In this document: piece after piece, positions 12,073 to 22,799 of the stretch
How positions within the stretch are numbered: position 1 is the first letter of the stretch
How the letters are laid out: the number at the start of each line of letters is the position of its first letter
From: Echinarachnius parma
Taxonomy: Eukaryota > Echinodermata > Echinoidea > Clypeasteroida > Echinarachniidae
DNA length: 64,000 nt
Direction: 5' to 3'
Assembly (NCBI GenBank): GCA_037951105.1
Contig: JBAMJV010011005.1
Location: 62,001-126,000, forward strand
Notes under the pieces: generated by a model
What the model was told of the DNA's origin: nothing
Database searches by the model: none
Seen by the model: only the letters and a program-made list of their open reading frames with translations
Position numbers and translations under genes: made by a program

Positions 12073-13327
12073 CTGAATCAGAAACTGAAAGTTAAGAAAC
12101 TTTAAGAAGGGATTAGAAAAGTGGGTAGGAATGATACCATGTCATATCCTTATCTTAATTCTGGTTGTGCCATTTTTCCCTCTCTCTCTCTGTTTTATAA
12201 ATAAATTGGAAAAAGGGACTTTCAAATACCGTAATCTCCCCAAAGAGATACAATGAAACCGCAGTGCTCCTCCTATAATATCAGAATGTGTTTTACCACA
12301 ATCAAATCAACTTCTAGAAGTTTAGATTTAAACCTCTTGCCTATGGGAACCTGGTGGGTTATGTAGTTGGATTTTAGAATCTTGTGGGGTACGGGTTAAC
12401 AAATTCTGTCAAGCGTGATATAGTGACATTTTGTGAGATCTCTTTTCTCCACAAGTTAAGTGTAGCTTTTTGCAACATTAATATATTTTCAAGGCGTTGT
12501 CTAGTGGTCATTTCTTTTTCCAAAATGAATCAGAAACTGAAAGTAAGAACATTTATTTAATGTTTATTTCATCACATTCTGCCTCACTCTCCTCAATTGT
12601 CCAATGTTGTTTAGACAAGACTTATTTTACATCTCTTTAATTTGATTCAAATGAAACCTACCTCCATATGAAAAGGGTTGCTCTGCTATCTCATCAGAAA
12701 GATAGGCAAAGAAAATAGAAGAATAGGATGCCTGTGTCCTAAAGTTGAGAGGAAATGTGCTGCAGATGACACTATATAGTTATGAAAATGGATACAGAAA
12801 CCGTGATTTAATTATTGAGACAGGTCTACTCCTTAACTCTTGATTCTCTCACATATAGACTTTCATGAAAGTGAAAACATGTAATGTAGTTGCTTAAAAA
12901 TCAGTTTCTAGTATTAGAATTGAGAGTGAGACATTGTTAATCCTGTTCTTATTGTAGCCTCATGCATAAAAGGTGTTTATTATTGTTAACAAGGGCAACT
13001 GTTGCGTGAGATTGTTGCATTTAATTTTGTATTAAACATACTTCATACGTGAATGACAGGACATACAATTTGCCATCTGTTAATTTTTTTTCTCCATTTT
13101 AACTGGCAACTTTTATTTTTAAAAGATCACATTCGTTTTGAAGAATTTTAAGTGATTTGATGTGCCACTGTCTGCGACACAAATTGCACAGAATCATAAT
13201 TACAGGAGCCCCCCTTCTGTTGTGCATCACTTAGCATTAACCAACTGAGGAGGAGCTTGGGATATCCCATACAGGGATATAGAATTTGTATGTATATTAT
13301 GTACATACAACAACGACAAACAACCTG

Positions 13328-13494
13328 TGCCAAACCTGTGTTAGTGGCCTCCTGTCTATAGCAACTAATCTGCCTATAACAGCCACCAAACATGGTGCCC
13401 TGCAGAGGAGAACAATGTTATAGAACCTGTTTGTAGAGGTCACCTTTCTACAGTGGCCACTCTTCTTGGTCACTATTTGCATGTTTTACTGTAT
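13328..13494. repeat. Foldback repeat family C, copy 5
   Basis: Starts GTGCCAAACCTGTGTTAGTGG and ends GCATGTTTTACTGTATA. Internal units CTGTCTATAGCAAC, GTAGAGGTCACC and TACAGTGGCCAC match the other copies. Lies about 660 bp before the next exon. Confidence 0.6.
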
Positions 13495-14153
13495 ATATTC
13501 AATGGGTTAGTGAGGGGTGAGCTATCCTTCAGTTGCATTTTGCATAGCAGAAATCATTAGAAACTAGTGAAGACAAATAATCAACATTGACACTTCTTAA
13601 ACCACGTACAGGGTGAATTGTCATATTCAAAGGTCAAGATGACTTACTGGGCAAAATCTTCTCTTTTTTTTCAGGAATATTCTTGAGGAAAGCTGCTGTT
13701 TCAAATATTTGTTTAATTCTTCTGACTTCTGAGACAGGTTTCTTGTATAATTTCACAAACAAGTATGGATGCCTCGGATGGCATCACAGAAATAATTTAA
13801 TTTAGACAGTGACGTTGGTTTTGCGGCCATTAGTCATGTTTGCGTTAATTTCTTTCAGAATCTGACATTTTGGGTAAAGGATATAGGATAAACAGGTTTT
13901 GGCCCAAAAATTGATGTCATGAAATCAAATCAAATAAACCTGAATTCAATTTTCTGAAATTTGATTACCTTTTCTAATTGAAATAAGTCTGCAAATTAGC
14001 GCAAAAGAATGTTATTTTTGTGTACAAACCGTGTAGACGATCAGTATTACTTAGCGTCCGTTAATATACAAAGTATCTTACAGAATAGATCATGTTGCTT
14101 ACATCTATTTTCTGCTAACATTGACATTTTTCGTGTATCTATTTTGTGTACAG

Positions 14154-14243
14154 ATGCAAAAGCTGATCACCCAACATGAGAAGCAGAATGCACTGTTGAC
14201 GGAGCAGCTCGAATCACTCAGGAAGCATGACCTGAAAGTTGAT
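14154..14243 (+). CDS. Coiled-coil protein gene, internal exon
   Basis: A 90-nt (30-codon) exon with acceptor TTTTGTGTACAG before it and a consensus donor GTAAGT after it. Phase 0 at both ends. It encodes MQKLITQHEKQNALLTEQLE followed by SLRKHDLKVD; leucines at heptad-like spacing and heavy E/K/Q content give a clear coiled-coil signature. Joins in frame to the exon at 14595. The leading ATG is an internal methionine, not evidence for a start. Confidence 0.85.
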
Positions 14244-14594
14244 GTAAGTCAGTGTTTTACACTTGTTATCAATGAGAAATCAAGAGAAGTAATTATAAAA
14301 TCATATATATTTACTTTCATGTTTAAATAATCACATTTCTGTAATTTGAAAGAAGACAACTGAAAAATATGCTTCCATAATTAAATAATGACATTTGAAT
14401 TATGTCCTAACATCACAGATTATTTTCATGAAATATATTATTGCATGTCTTATCTTTCACAAAAAGTTTACCCTTTAATATATCTTTATGATTTTAATGC
14501 CTTTCTTAGATTTTTGTTTGGTGAGTATCGTTGTGTTGTTTTACATCTGTACTTCTAAGACTACATGTACTTATCGTGTGTTCTGTATCTTCAG
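14244..14594. other. 351-bp intron
   Basis: Begins GTAAGTCAG and ends with CTGTATCTTCAG. AT-rich, no features. Very short compared with the 12.4-kb intron before it. Confidence 0.85.
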
Positions 14595-15362
14595 GTGGTC
14601 AATCAGCAGCTGGACAGGTCCATCCAGGAGATGATGGCGCTAAAGGAGACCAACAGCCAGCTCCACCTCCAGATCCTGCAGTTGGAGGAGCAGGGCAACT
14701 CCCAGGGAGCCGAGCACCTCCAGCGGCTCCAGGAGACACAGAGCCAGAAGGAGGCAATGGTCCTGGAGCTGCAGGAGACGCGACAGATATTGAGGGAGCT
14801 CCAGCTCCGGATGAGGACCCTCGAGGAAGAGGCTGATGTTGGCAGGAGGGCTGCAAATAGCCAAGATAGGCTTTCAGCGAAGTCGTCCAGACTCAGGCAG
14901 CAGCTGGACAAGGCGAAAAGCGAGGTTGGAGAGTGCGGGAAGCGGATCACAGAGCTGGAGGAATATGCTGAAGACCTCAGGAAGGAACTTGAGGAACGGA
15001 CTGGACAGCTGCAGCAGGAGGCATCCACCAAGGACAAATTGCTGCTATTGCTGCAGCAGCTGCAGGGTGAGTGTGCTGCATTGCGGGAGATGCTGGCAGC
15101 TAGGGACCAGGAGAGGAGGGGCGCAGCGGAGCGGGTTGGGTTCAGGGAGTTCGTCCAGATGAGGCGAGAGATGAACAAACTGAAGGACGAGAACGACTGG
15201 CTCAAGGATTCCCGCAAGAAGCCCAAGTCATTGCCTAGTCTCAAGAGCGCCAGTCCCGAAGGATACCCTGCAAGCGATGTGGGTCATAAGCTCAACAACA
15301 AGACTCTAGTCGGTGCAAGACAAACCAAGTCTGAGACAGCTCTGCAGGTCTTCAGAAGATAA
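14595..15362 (+). CDS. Coiled-coil protein gene, terminal exon
   Basis: 255 codons plus TAA (15360-15362), entered in phase 0 after TATCTTCAG. Roughly residues 1-205 are an almost unbroken coiled coil (QLHLQILQLEE, LQETRQILRELQLRMRTLEE, ITELEEYAEDLRKELEERTG). Around residues 190-210 comes FREFVQMRREMNKLKDENDW, then a basic, Pro/Ser-rich tail (KKPKSLPSLKSASP) and the end ALQVFRR. There are no membrane segments. GC and third-position GC are far above the flanking DNA. Likely a cytoplasmic or cytoskeletal/trafficking scaffold, but composition alone cannot give a family, and I do not recognise it. The opposite strand is also open for 213 codons (14603-15244), a by-product of codon bias. Confidence 0.93.
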   Translation: MVNQQLDRSIQEMMALKETNSQLHLQILQLEEQGNSQGAEHLQRLQETQSQKEAMVLELQETRQILRELQLRMRTLEEEADVGRRAANSQDRLSAKSSRLRQQLDKAKSEVGECGKRITELEEYAEDLRKELEERTGQLQQEASTKDKLLLLLQQLQGECAALREMLAARDQERRGAAERVGFREFVQMRREMNKLKDENDWLKDSRKKPKSLPSLKSASPEGYPASDVGHKLNNKTLVGARQTKSETALQVFRR

Positions 15363-15379
15363 AACAAAGACTCTTGGGG

Positions 15380-15411
<32 letters not shown>

Positions 15412-15615
15412 ATGATATATATTCTCTATAGACCTCAGCCCCAGATATCTTTGCCACCATCCCCCAAGCTGCAAATGTGTGTAGCATTCCAAGAAGGGGT
15501 ATGTTTGAGTCCTGTATTCCAGGATGGACTACAAGTTAGTACGATGTACATGTATTTGATAAATTACAAGTAACATCTGCAGTAATGCAATACTATAAAG
15601 TTAACAAATATTTTT
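15363..15615 (+). other. Presumed 3' UTR start, with a 30-base G run
   Basis: Immediately after the stop. A pure G run at 15381-15410 lies 18 bp past the stop codon. No AATAAA occurs before the element starting at 15616. Candidate polyadenylation signals appear only beyond it (about 16520 inside the element and about 17020), so the transcript either reads into the element or uses a variant signal. Confidence 0.5.
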
Positions 15616-16583
15616 ATGCCTCCGCAACGAAGTAGCCGGAGGCATTATGTTTTCGGGTTGTCCGTCCGTCCGTACGTCCGTACGTACGTCCCGTTCTCGT
15701 GATCGCGTTATCTCAAGAACCGATTGACGGATTTTCACCAAACTTGGGTCATGTATATATCTTGGGGGGCCAATGATCTGATTAGATTTTGGGGTCATGA
15801 GGTCAAAGGTCAAAGGTCACAGAGCTCATTATATATGCAAAAATAGCTCGTGATCGCGTTATCTCAAGAACCGATTGACGGATTTTCACCAAACTTGGGT
15901 CATGTATGTATCTTGGGGGGCCAATGATCTGATTAGATTTTGGGGTCATGAGGTCGAAGGTCAAAGGTCACAGAGCTCATTATATATGCAAAAATAGCTC
16001 GTGATCGCGTTATCTCAAGAACGGATTGACGGATTCTGACCAAACTTGGTACATTTATGTATCTTGGGGGGCAGATGATCTGATTAGATTTTGGGGTCAT
16101 GAGGTCAAAGGTCAAAGGTCACAGAGCTCATTATATATGCAAAAATAGCTTGTGATCGCGTTATCTCAAGAAGGGATTGACAGATTCTGACCAAACTTGG
16201 GACATGTGTGTTCCTTGGAGAGCCAATGAACTGATTAAATTTTGGGGGTCATGAGGTCAAAGGTCAAAGGTCACAGGGCTCATATGTAAAAGTAGCTTGA
16301 GATTGGAAATCTCAAGAACTGAATATCAGATTTCAATCCAACTTGATACCTGAATGTATAATAGGGAACAATTGTAGTCATTCGATTTTGGGGTCATGAG
16401 GGCAAAGGTCAAGGTCACTTATAGCTCATAATTGTGATACATCAAGATCTAAAAGACAGAGTACCATCAAAATTAAGTTGAGAGAATTAATTCTGTGTAC
16501 ATGTTGATTTGGGCTTGATATAAATAAATTGCGTAATGGCGGAGGCATCATTTTCGACTGCGCGCAGTCGAAGATCCATCTAG
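15616..16583 (+). mobile_element. Rolling-circle-type (Helentron/HINE-like) element, family 1, copy 1
   Basis: 5' hairpin 15616-15645 (ATGCCTCCG and CGGAGGCAT arms), then a GTCCGTCC/GTACGTAC microsatellite (15660-15690). Then four core repeats of 151 bp (GATCGCGTTATCTCAAGAA at 15701, 15852, 16003 and about 16154) and a diverged fifth (16301). Then GCGGAGGCAT (16539-16548), the inverse of the 5' end, and a perfect 20-bp palindrome TTCGACTGCGCGCAGTCGAA (16553-16572). It ends CTAG eleven bases later, directly before TTTT. A 3' hairpin shortly before CTRR with insertion at T runs is the established mark of Helitron/Helentron ends; tandem cores plus an ACGG-type microsatellite match HINE/pearl elements. 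No transposase: non-autonomous. It lies 254 bp after the stop of the coiled-coil gene. Confidence 0.75.
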
Positions 16584-17985
16584 TTTTATATTTAGGTGTG
16601 CATCAATTTTCTTCAGTTTCAAAGGATAGGTATGGGATTGTCTGCGTGCCTCGACATTTGAAATCCTACGTGTTAGTATGTTTGTGTTTTTCATGAACAT
16701 ATTAGGATGTTGGTTAATAACTTCAATGATATGCATACATGTGTATTTCAGAACAAATCAAGATATTGTTGAACAAACTTTGTGATCTTTAGATTCCTTG
16801 TTGGCCTTGCATTGCGAGACAAACGAATATCATTAGCGATATTATTAACAAAACTTTGTTTATATTGTATTCATGAGTCAACCTTCCATCTTATCTAAAG
16901 GAGTTGTAAAACTGGCTTCCTCAATTTTCCAGGTTTCTTCCAATCTCCAGATATGCGTCTCTTAAAATCAAATTTTTAGAACAAAATTAATGTTAGATCA
17001 AATTTTTTTATTTTTATAATAAAACAGTGTTTGTCCCTTATATAAGAGCATGTACAGTACAGTTATATTTACTGTAATATTCTGATATATATATAGTATT
17101 AATCATCTTTTATTTATATCTACCTGTTAGATGTGTTATCTGTCCATTTCAGAATGTGATAAAAACCTTGAACAAAATGATTTGACAATCTACAGTACTT
17201 TTATTCAATGATTATAACTTTGTATTTGTTTTTCATTTTGTGCCATACTTTATAATATATTTTTCTCTCACATTTGTTATAAACTTATATTAATACTTTA
17301 ATTTCAATATTTAATTCATTTTATCATAATGAAAAATTGGAATTTTTGCATTTACTCTGGTGCCATACTGTATAATATTTTTTCTCTCTCATTTTTTATA
17401 AATGTTAATACTTTAATTAATTTGTATTGAAAAATTGAGAATTGTATTTGATATGTTTAGATTATTCATCAGAACAAATCATGTAAATTGTAATTTGTTT
17501 ATATACTGCATGTTCTACTCACCCTTTGAGAGACTAAATAAGGTGCAATAGCAATTTATAGTTGTTTTTTCTTTTCTTTTTTTACATTTTCAGTAAGTGA
17601 ATACTTCCACCCAAAATATATGTGCTTACAATAAAACAAAAATACACACAGGCTATAATGATAACAGTGGTAATAACACACTATGCTCAGATGCTTAAAA
17701 TTCTGAATTATTATAAGGTGCTTGAAATATTGAATTAATATGATGGGTACTTGCAAGATGATATGGACGCATACTAACGTTTGAAGTGAATGTACATATT
17801 AATGCGAGTTGATGTGCTCATAACGGAATGCTAATAAATGCTTTCCGCTCATTAGTGCACCGGTGTGCATTGAAACCGAAATATCAACGGTATTATGCTC
17901 CTTAGATTGATCTGAGCGTCGTGAATGATGAAATTCTCTCCTTTTACCTCTTGTGCCTTCTTTCCTCTGTCTTCCAATTATGTGT
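16584..17985. other. AT-rich DNA without recognisable features
   Basis: About 70% A+T, with a local duplication of a 60-bp phrase (GTGCCATACTTTATAATAT at about 17241 and GTGCCATACTGTATAATAT at 17360). AATAAA at about 17019 could serve the upstream gene. No exon, RNA gene or element ends seen. Confidence 0.5.
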
Positions 17986-17989
17986 TTGA

Positions 17990-19720
17990 TTTTTAGTTTG
18001 TGTAATTCCTTTCTTGATTCTTGATTTCTACCATTCATTGTATGGGGTTTTCATTTATTGGGGTTTGTATCATTTGTGTCTTGATCTGTGATTTCCACTT
18101 TTCAGTCAATTGCCAAGGTTCAACCCTCTTGATGAATCTTAGCATCATGAATGATGAAATCCTTTCTTTCTACCTTTCGTGAGTTCTTTCCCCCGTCTTC
18201 CATTATGCATTTGGTTTTGGTTTTGTATAATTTCTTTCTTGATTTGTGATGCCCACTACTTTATGTGCATTTTTTTGCTTTCTCTTCCATTATGCATTTG
18301 ATCTTTTTCTTGTATTATTCCTATCTAATCTTGATCCATGATTTACACTTCTCATTCAATTGCAAAGGTTCTAAATAGTGATGGATCTTTTATCAGCAAC
18401 ATCTCTTTCAATCATCCATGCAATCTTTTCTCTGTCTTCCATTTTACATGTCAGATTTTTGGTTTGTAAGTTCCTTTCTCGATTCTTGATTTCTGTCTTT
18501 CATTCTTTGGGGTTTACATTCATAATATCTTTTTTGATTTGTGATTTTCGACTTCTCATTCAATTGCAAAGGTTCTACACCGTTATGGATCTTATGGCCC
18601 GGTCAGATATCATCGGATATCGGAAACGTATGCCCAACGAATAGACAATTTGCGAAATTAAATTATCCGGTGATGAAAGTCGTCTCCATTGCTTCATGTA
18701 CAAAACATAGAACAACTTACGTCACCGGACATGGAACGGACAAGAAACGTATAGAACGGATGGAAAATTTAGCTCTCCGTTTGACATCCGTTTGCGCAAT
18801 CCGTTGATATGTGACCGGGCTATAAATGATGAATTCCTCTCTCTCTTCCCTTTCCTTTCCTTTTATTTGTTCCTCCAGTCTTCCATTTTACATTATTAAA
18901 ATGATTTTTTAGTTGTAAATTGTTTTCTTGATTCATGATTTCTACCTGTCATCTATTCCACAATCTTCCACTTTCCATAATGAATATTATTTTTAGTTGT
19001 ACATTTTGTTCCCTGATACATGTTTTCTGCCTTTCATTCTTAGAGATAATTTCCTTTGGATTTCCTTCTTTTGATTCTGTGATTTTCCAAGACCATGTCA
19101 TCTCTTTCTCCAATCTCGTTATTAGACTATCTATTTGTCCCTCTTCTCCATTTTACATTATCAGTATCATTTGGAGGGGGGGGGGGTTTCTGCAGATTAT
19201 GTTCCCATATTTCATTTCCATATTTCATTTTGCATTATGTATATGAATTTTGATTGTTTTATTTCTTTTTTATTCTTAACCTCTACAAATCTTTCATAAC
19301 AGGTCTTCCATTTTTTGTTATTCTTAGGATTTTTTATGGTTATTTTCATGATTCTGTTTTTACAATTTCTTCTTGTCTTTCACTTGTATCTCTTGATTTC
19401 CATTTTACACTCTGTATTTGATTTTGGGTTTGTATAATTCCTTTCTCCATTCTGTGTATTTGAGTCTTGGTTTGTGTAATTCCTTTCTCGATTCTGTTTG
19501 GATATTCCATTTTACATTATGTATTTGATTTGGGGTTTTTTAAATTCCTTTTTTGATTCTGTTTGCATCTACCAATTCACAATATGTTCATGATTATTGG
19601 TTCATATCATTCCTTTCTCAATTCTACTCTTATCTACCATTTTGCATTATGTATTTGAATCTTGGTTTGTATAATTCCATTCTCGATTCTGTGTGATTCC
19701 TCTTAATCTGCCTCCGTGCC
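17990..19720 (+). repeat. T-rich degenerate minisatellite
   Basis: A 1.7-kb stretch in which phrases such as TGTATAATTCCTTTCTCGATT, TGATTTCTACCATTCATT and CTTCCATTTTACATTATG return about every 60-100 bp (17993, 18220, 18310, 18465, 18920, 19000, 19430, 19475, 19540, 19610, 19665). Strand composition is skewed: T and C greatly exceed A and G. It is interrupted at 18597-18820 by a MITE. Confidence 0.65.
18597..18820. mobile_element. GCCCGGTCA-ended MITE, copy 1
   Basis: 224 bp, left end GCCCGGTCAGATATCATCGG and right end CCGTTGATATGTGACCGGGC, an inverted pair of about 22 bp. A same-length, same-orientation copy lies at 48035-48258. Flanked by TTAT and TATAA, so a TA-type target site is possible. 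It is GC-richer than the T-rich satellite it interrupts. Not coding. Confidence 0.8.
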
Positions 19721-19734
19721 AGATGCCAGTGGCC

Positions 19735-20130
19735 CTAACAATGATTGATGTTCTCCGAGTCCATGAGGGGCTTATCCTTATCTAATATTCATAATTTTGA
19801 TGGATGTCCGCTTTTCCCCTGCTGGGCTTTGGATTTTGGGGGGATAAGATAAGGCCGTAGAAGAACTTCTTCTCTCAAACATGTCATAATCCACCTGGAG
19901 AACTCTTGTTTTTAATACCGATCTGGGAAAGGCTTTTTTCCTTTTTTAATGGTTATATCTCTCTCGTCCGGGATGAATCTGAATTCATTGCACGACATAA
20001 TCACTTTCACTTACCGGGTTCTTGGATAACCAAATGTCTTCTGATGCGTTATGGTTATTCACCTGACAGAATGTATATTTTTTTGGTGCATAATCCAATC
20101 AACGGTAAGATAGAGGCAGAGTGATGAACT
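19735..20130. promoter_or_regulatory. Candidate enhancer with GATA and SOX-type sites
   Basis: A non-repetitive island following the satellite. It contains AACAATG (SOX-like) joined to ATTGATGTT at 19738, CTTATCCTTATCT (two GATA cores on the minus strand) at about 19770, and GGGATAAGATAAGG (two on the plus strand) at about 19840. The four GATA cores form an inverted arrangement within 85 bp. There is a 72-codon open frame at 19906-20124 but no start context or splice support. Regulatory role is inferred from motif clustering only. Confidence 0.35.
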
Positions 20131-20784
20131 AAGCACCCCTTCTGCACGCAATTTATGTTTTATTCAATCAACCTGGTTCTCTTAGCCTTCTTAATTCAAT
20201 TTCTTTCTTACCAATATACTCGTTTCTTCTCAACTTTACCTCCCAAACAACATTTATCCCTAAATCTTCTTTTTAAGATCCCACCCTCCCCCACGTTTCC
20301 TCCCAAGAAAAGATGCTTACCTTCTTAAGCTGCGAGATGAAATATTTTTTATGGCGGGTAATTGAATTTAAATCCATAAATTGCTCGAAAACAGTGTCCA
20401 CTTTCCTGCTACATATACATTGTACAGTTATCCCATTAGGTCTGGTCGCTAAATTTTGCATTTAACTCGCCAGGAATGCCACTTAGTCCTGAATAGGTCC
20501 ATCTATTTTTCTTCCATTAAAATAATATCCGAGCATACCCCGCGCGTTACACCACACCATACCTGCTCCGTGCACTGCATGTAAGGAGATTACTTTCTTA
20601 ATGAAAGACCATTTCCCGTGGTATTAAGGCAATATTTTAAATATTTCTTATAATCCCAAGGAAAGCAGTTAAGGTTGGGTATCTGCTATCAATTCTCCCA
20701 TCGTTTCCTATCCCGCAATTACCCACCATGTTAGCAGGCATCGACAATTATCCGCCAGTTTTATTTCAGATTTCCTCTTTTCCT

Positions 20785-20808
20785 TCTCTCTCTCTCTCTC
20801 TCTCTCTT
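20785..20808 (+). repeat. (CT)n microsatellite
   Basis: About twelve CT units within a pyrimidine-rich stretch starting near 20770. Confidence 0.85.
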
Positions 20809-20939
20809 GCTCTTACGTTCTCTCTCATCCAACCACAAAACTGTTTTTAAAATGACATAAATTTGTCTAACCTTGCACAAGAGAAACACGGAATGACTAC
20901 AAAAAGCGAAGTGGTTTTGATTAAGAGGAATGTGGAATG

Positions 20940-21900
20940 TAGGTGATCTGATTGATTTGTTTAGTCATTAATGCAAGACAAATATTTTCAGGAGAATTTA
21001 ATGGAAATCAACCAAAGCCAGGTTACAAGTCTCTGTTGTAATTAATAAGGAAAATAATTTGGGGAATTTAATAAGTGAACAGCAATTGACTCTTTCCAGG
21101 TTAAATGTCTCGATCCAGCATTCCAGTATGTACATTTTGCATTGCTATATTTTCATCTTAATATAATGTACAATCATTAATAAAGGAACGTAATTTGTGG
21201 AGAATTTAATCAAGAAAATATGGAGCTCGACCATTCCCATGTTTCATGTTTCGATTGTGTACATCAGTGTATGTAGTAGTTTATGTAGAGTCCATGAATA
21301 AATGGTCAAATAATATTTAGAGTGCTCGCATGGCTATTGTTTTGATTGTGTACACGGATACTATACATAACTTTATATCTATATTGGTATAATTGCAGTC
21401 ATTTCTATAAGGAAACCATTTTAGGGAATTTAATAAAGGAAATGTGCAGAAATAGACTCGTTCCTGCATGGTTAAGTGTCCCGATGCATAATAGTACACA
21501 TGTATGCATTTTGTTTGTATATTTATATGATGTGTGAATTCATTAATAAAGGAAACGGATTATTTGTTGAGGAATTTAATCAACTGAACATAGAAATCGA
21601 CCATTCTGGGTAACACGATTCGATTGTGCATTGCAAATTATGCATGCATTGGTTTGTTTTCCTATTGATATACAGTACATGATCATGGAGTCATTAATTA
21701 TTATAGGAACACGTTTGTAGAAAACTCAATCAGTGAAGTATATTATGTGACTAATCCATTTCCTCGTTTATACTTGTTTTTGATTGCGCATACTGGTAAA
21801 CACATTTATTATATATAGATATAGAGGTAGATGTAGAATATATTATATTGAATATATATCTTATGCAATTTCTATTTTCTCCCCGGCTAGTTAATCAATG
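20940..21900. repeat. Degenerate ~140-bp tandem array
   Basis: The phrase CATTAATAAAGGAA...TTTGNNGAATTTAATCAA recurs near 20965, 21043, 21177, 21400, 21540 and 21690. It is usually followed by CGACCATTCC and GTTTCGATTGTGTACAT. Units are strongly diverged, so this is an old array. Confidence 0.6.
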
Positions 21901-22381
21901 AAGATGAATTGTAAATAACAGCAACTGAGAAACGCATATTTTGATACCGAATAAAATATATACAGTGCTGCAAGGAATGTTTGTGTAATTGAATTTGTGA
22001 GTGTCTTTCTGTTGTAATGATTTAAGGGGGGTTGTTAAGGGTAGGGGAGGTAGATGACCGGGCCAATTACTTTGGAAGAACGATGTATTTGTGCTCAGTT
22101 TATTCCATTAAATAGCAATGTTGTGGCAGATCAGAGGGATATGATTTGTGTTGAACTTTAACATTTCATTACACAACATATTATTGTCTATGATAGTTAA
22201 TAGTATTAGATTGTAGTTTATTCAGTTAATTTGTAATATTACAATGTATATCAATAATGAAGGATAAATATTAAAATGTAACATTGTGTCAATTCAGAAC
22301 AAACATAAACAATGGCACACTGATACTCTTTTTTTTTTTCTTTGCCCTATTAACGTCTCTTCTGTCTAAAACAAAATCTTG

Positions 22382-22622
22382 TATTGATAATAATAATAAT
22401 AACGTTTTATTTACCTAGAGTAGACACTTTGACAGTGATGACCACTGCTCTACCAGCGATCCTTGCATAACATAAATGTTACCATTACCCTACTCCGATC
22501 AATGTATGCCGAGCAACTGGCTAGTTGTATAATGGTCTTTGGTATGACCCGGCCGGGGTTTGAACCCACGACCTCCCGTGCATGAGACGGACGCTCTACC
22601 GTTGTGCCACATGACTGGTTAA
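22382..22622 (-). mobile_element. tRNA-derived SINE
   Basis: On the minus strand the head (22614 downward) reads GTGGCACAACGGTAGAGC (A box), an anticodon-arm-like TCCGT-CTCATGC-ACGGG with CAT in the anticodon position, and GTGGGTTCAAACCCCGGCC (B box). A 150-bp body follows, ending in (TTA)n at 22382-22398. The acceptor-stem halves do not pair, so it is not a working tRNA gene. An A box, B box, body and simple-sequence tail together define a tRNA-type SINE. The head most resembles a Met-type tRNA, though loosely. Confidence 0.75.
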
Positions 22623-22799
22623 GATAATTATCAGATGATTTTGCCTGAATATGAGGCAATTTGCTCAAATAAGGGTGTTTTAAAACCCCTAGGAGACCGC
22701 AGGCCCGCAAGTCCCACACTACCACTACCACCCCATCCCCGCATACATGTATGCCTATGACAGTTTACCCAATTTGTGCGCATATACAGTATATATTAG

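Larger units (their letters stand above)
9807..12560. repeat. Degenerate ~450-bp tandem array, five units
   Basis: The phrase GAATCAGAAACTGAAAGTA begins at 9807, 10368, 11204, 12075 and 12527. Each is followed by a shared body (AGAATGTTTAAG, GGTAGGGATGATACCATGTC, CTCCCCAAAGAGATACAATG, TTTACCACAATCAAA). After removing MITE insertions at 10623 and 11645 the spacing is roughly 375-560 bp. The unit at 9807 is followed by a TTTATTGAATTGAATT tail at about 10086, reminiscent of a LINE 3' tail, so the unit may derive from a retroelement 3' end. Confidence 0.65.
1761..14153. other. 12.4-kb intron of the coiled-coil gene, packed with repeats
   Basis: Runs from the GTCAGA donor at 1761 to the acceptor CAG at 14153. 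It contains four foldback elements, three TTAA MITEs, a polypyrimidine tract, a retrotransposon scrap and a five-unit tandem array, each listed separately. No further convincing exon was seen, and open frames of up to 138 codons in it lack splice signals or recognisable protein. Confidence 0.55.

Noticed and set aside
14603..15244. 213-codon open frame on the minus strand, plus several others across 14531-15244
   Set aside because: They are antisense or shifted shadows of the coiled-coil exon; codon bias of the real frame keeps them open. The plus-strand frame has the splice signals and heptads.
22550..22614. tRNA-Met gene
   Set aside because: A and B boxes are present, but the acceptor stem does not pair and a SINE body and tail follow.
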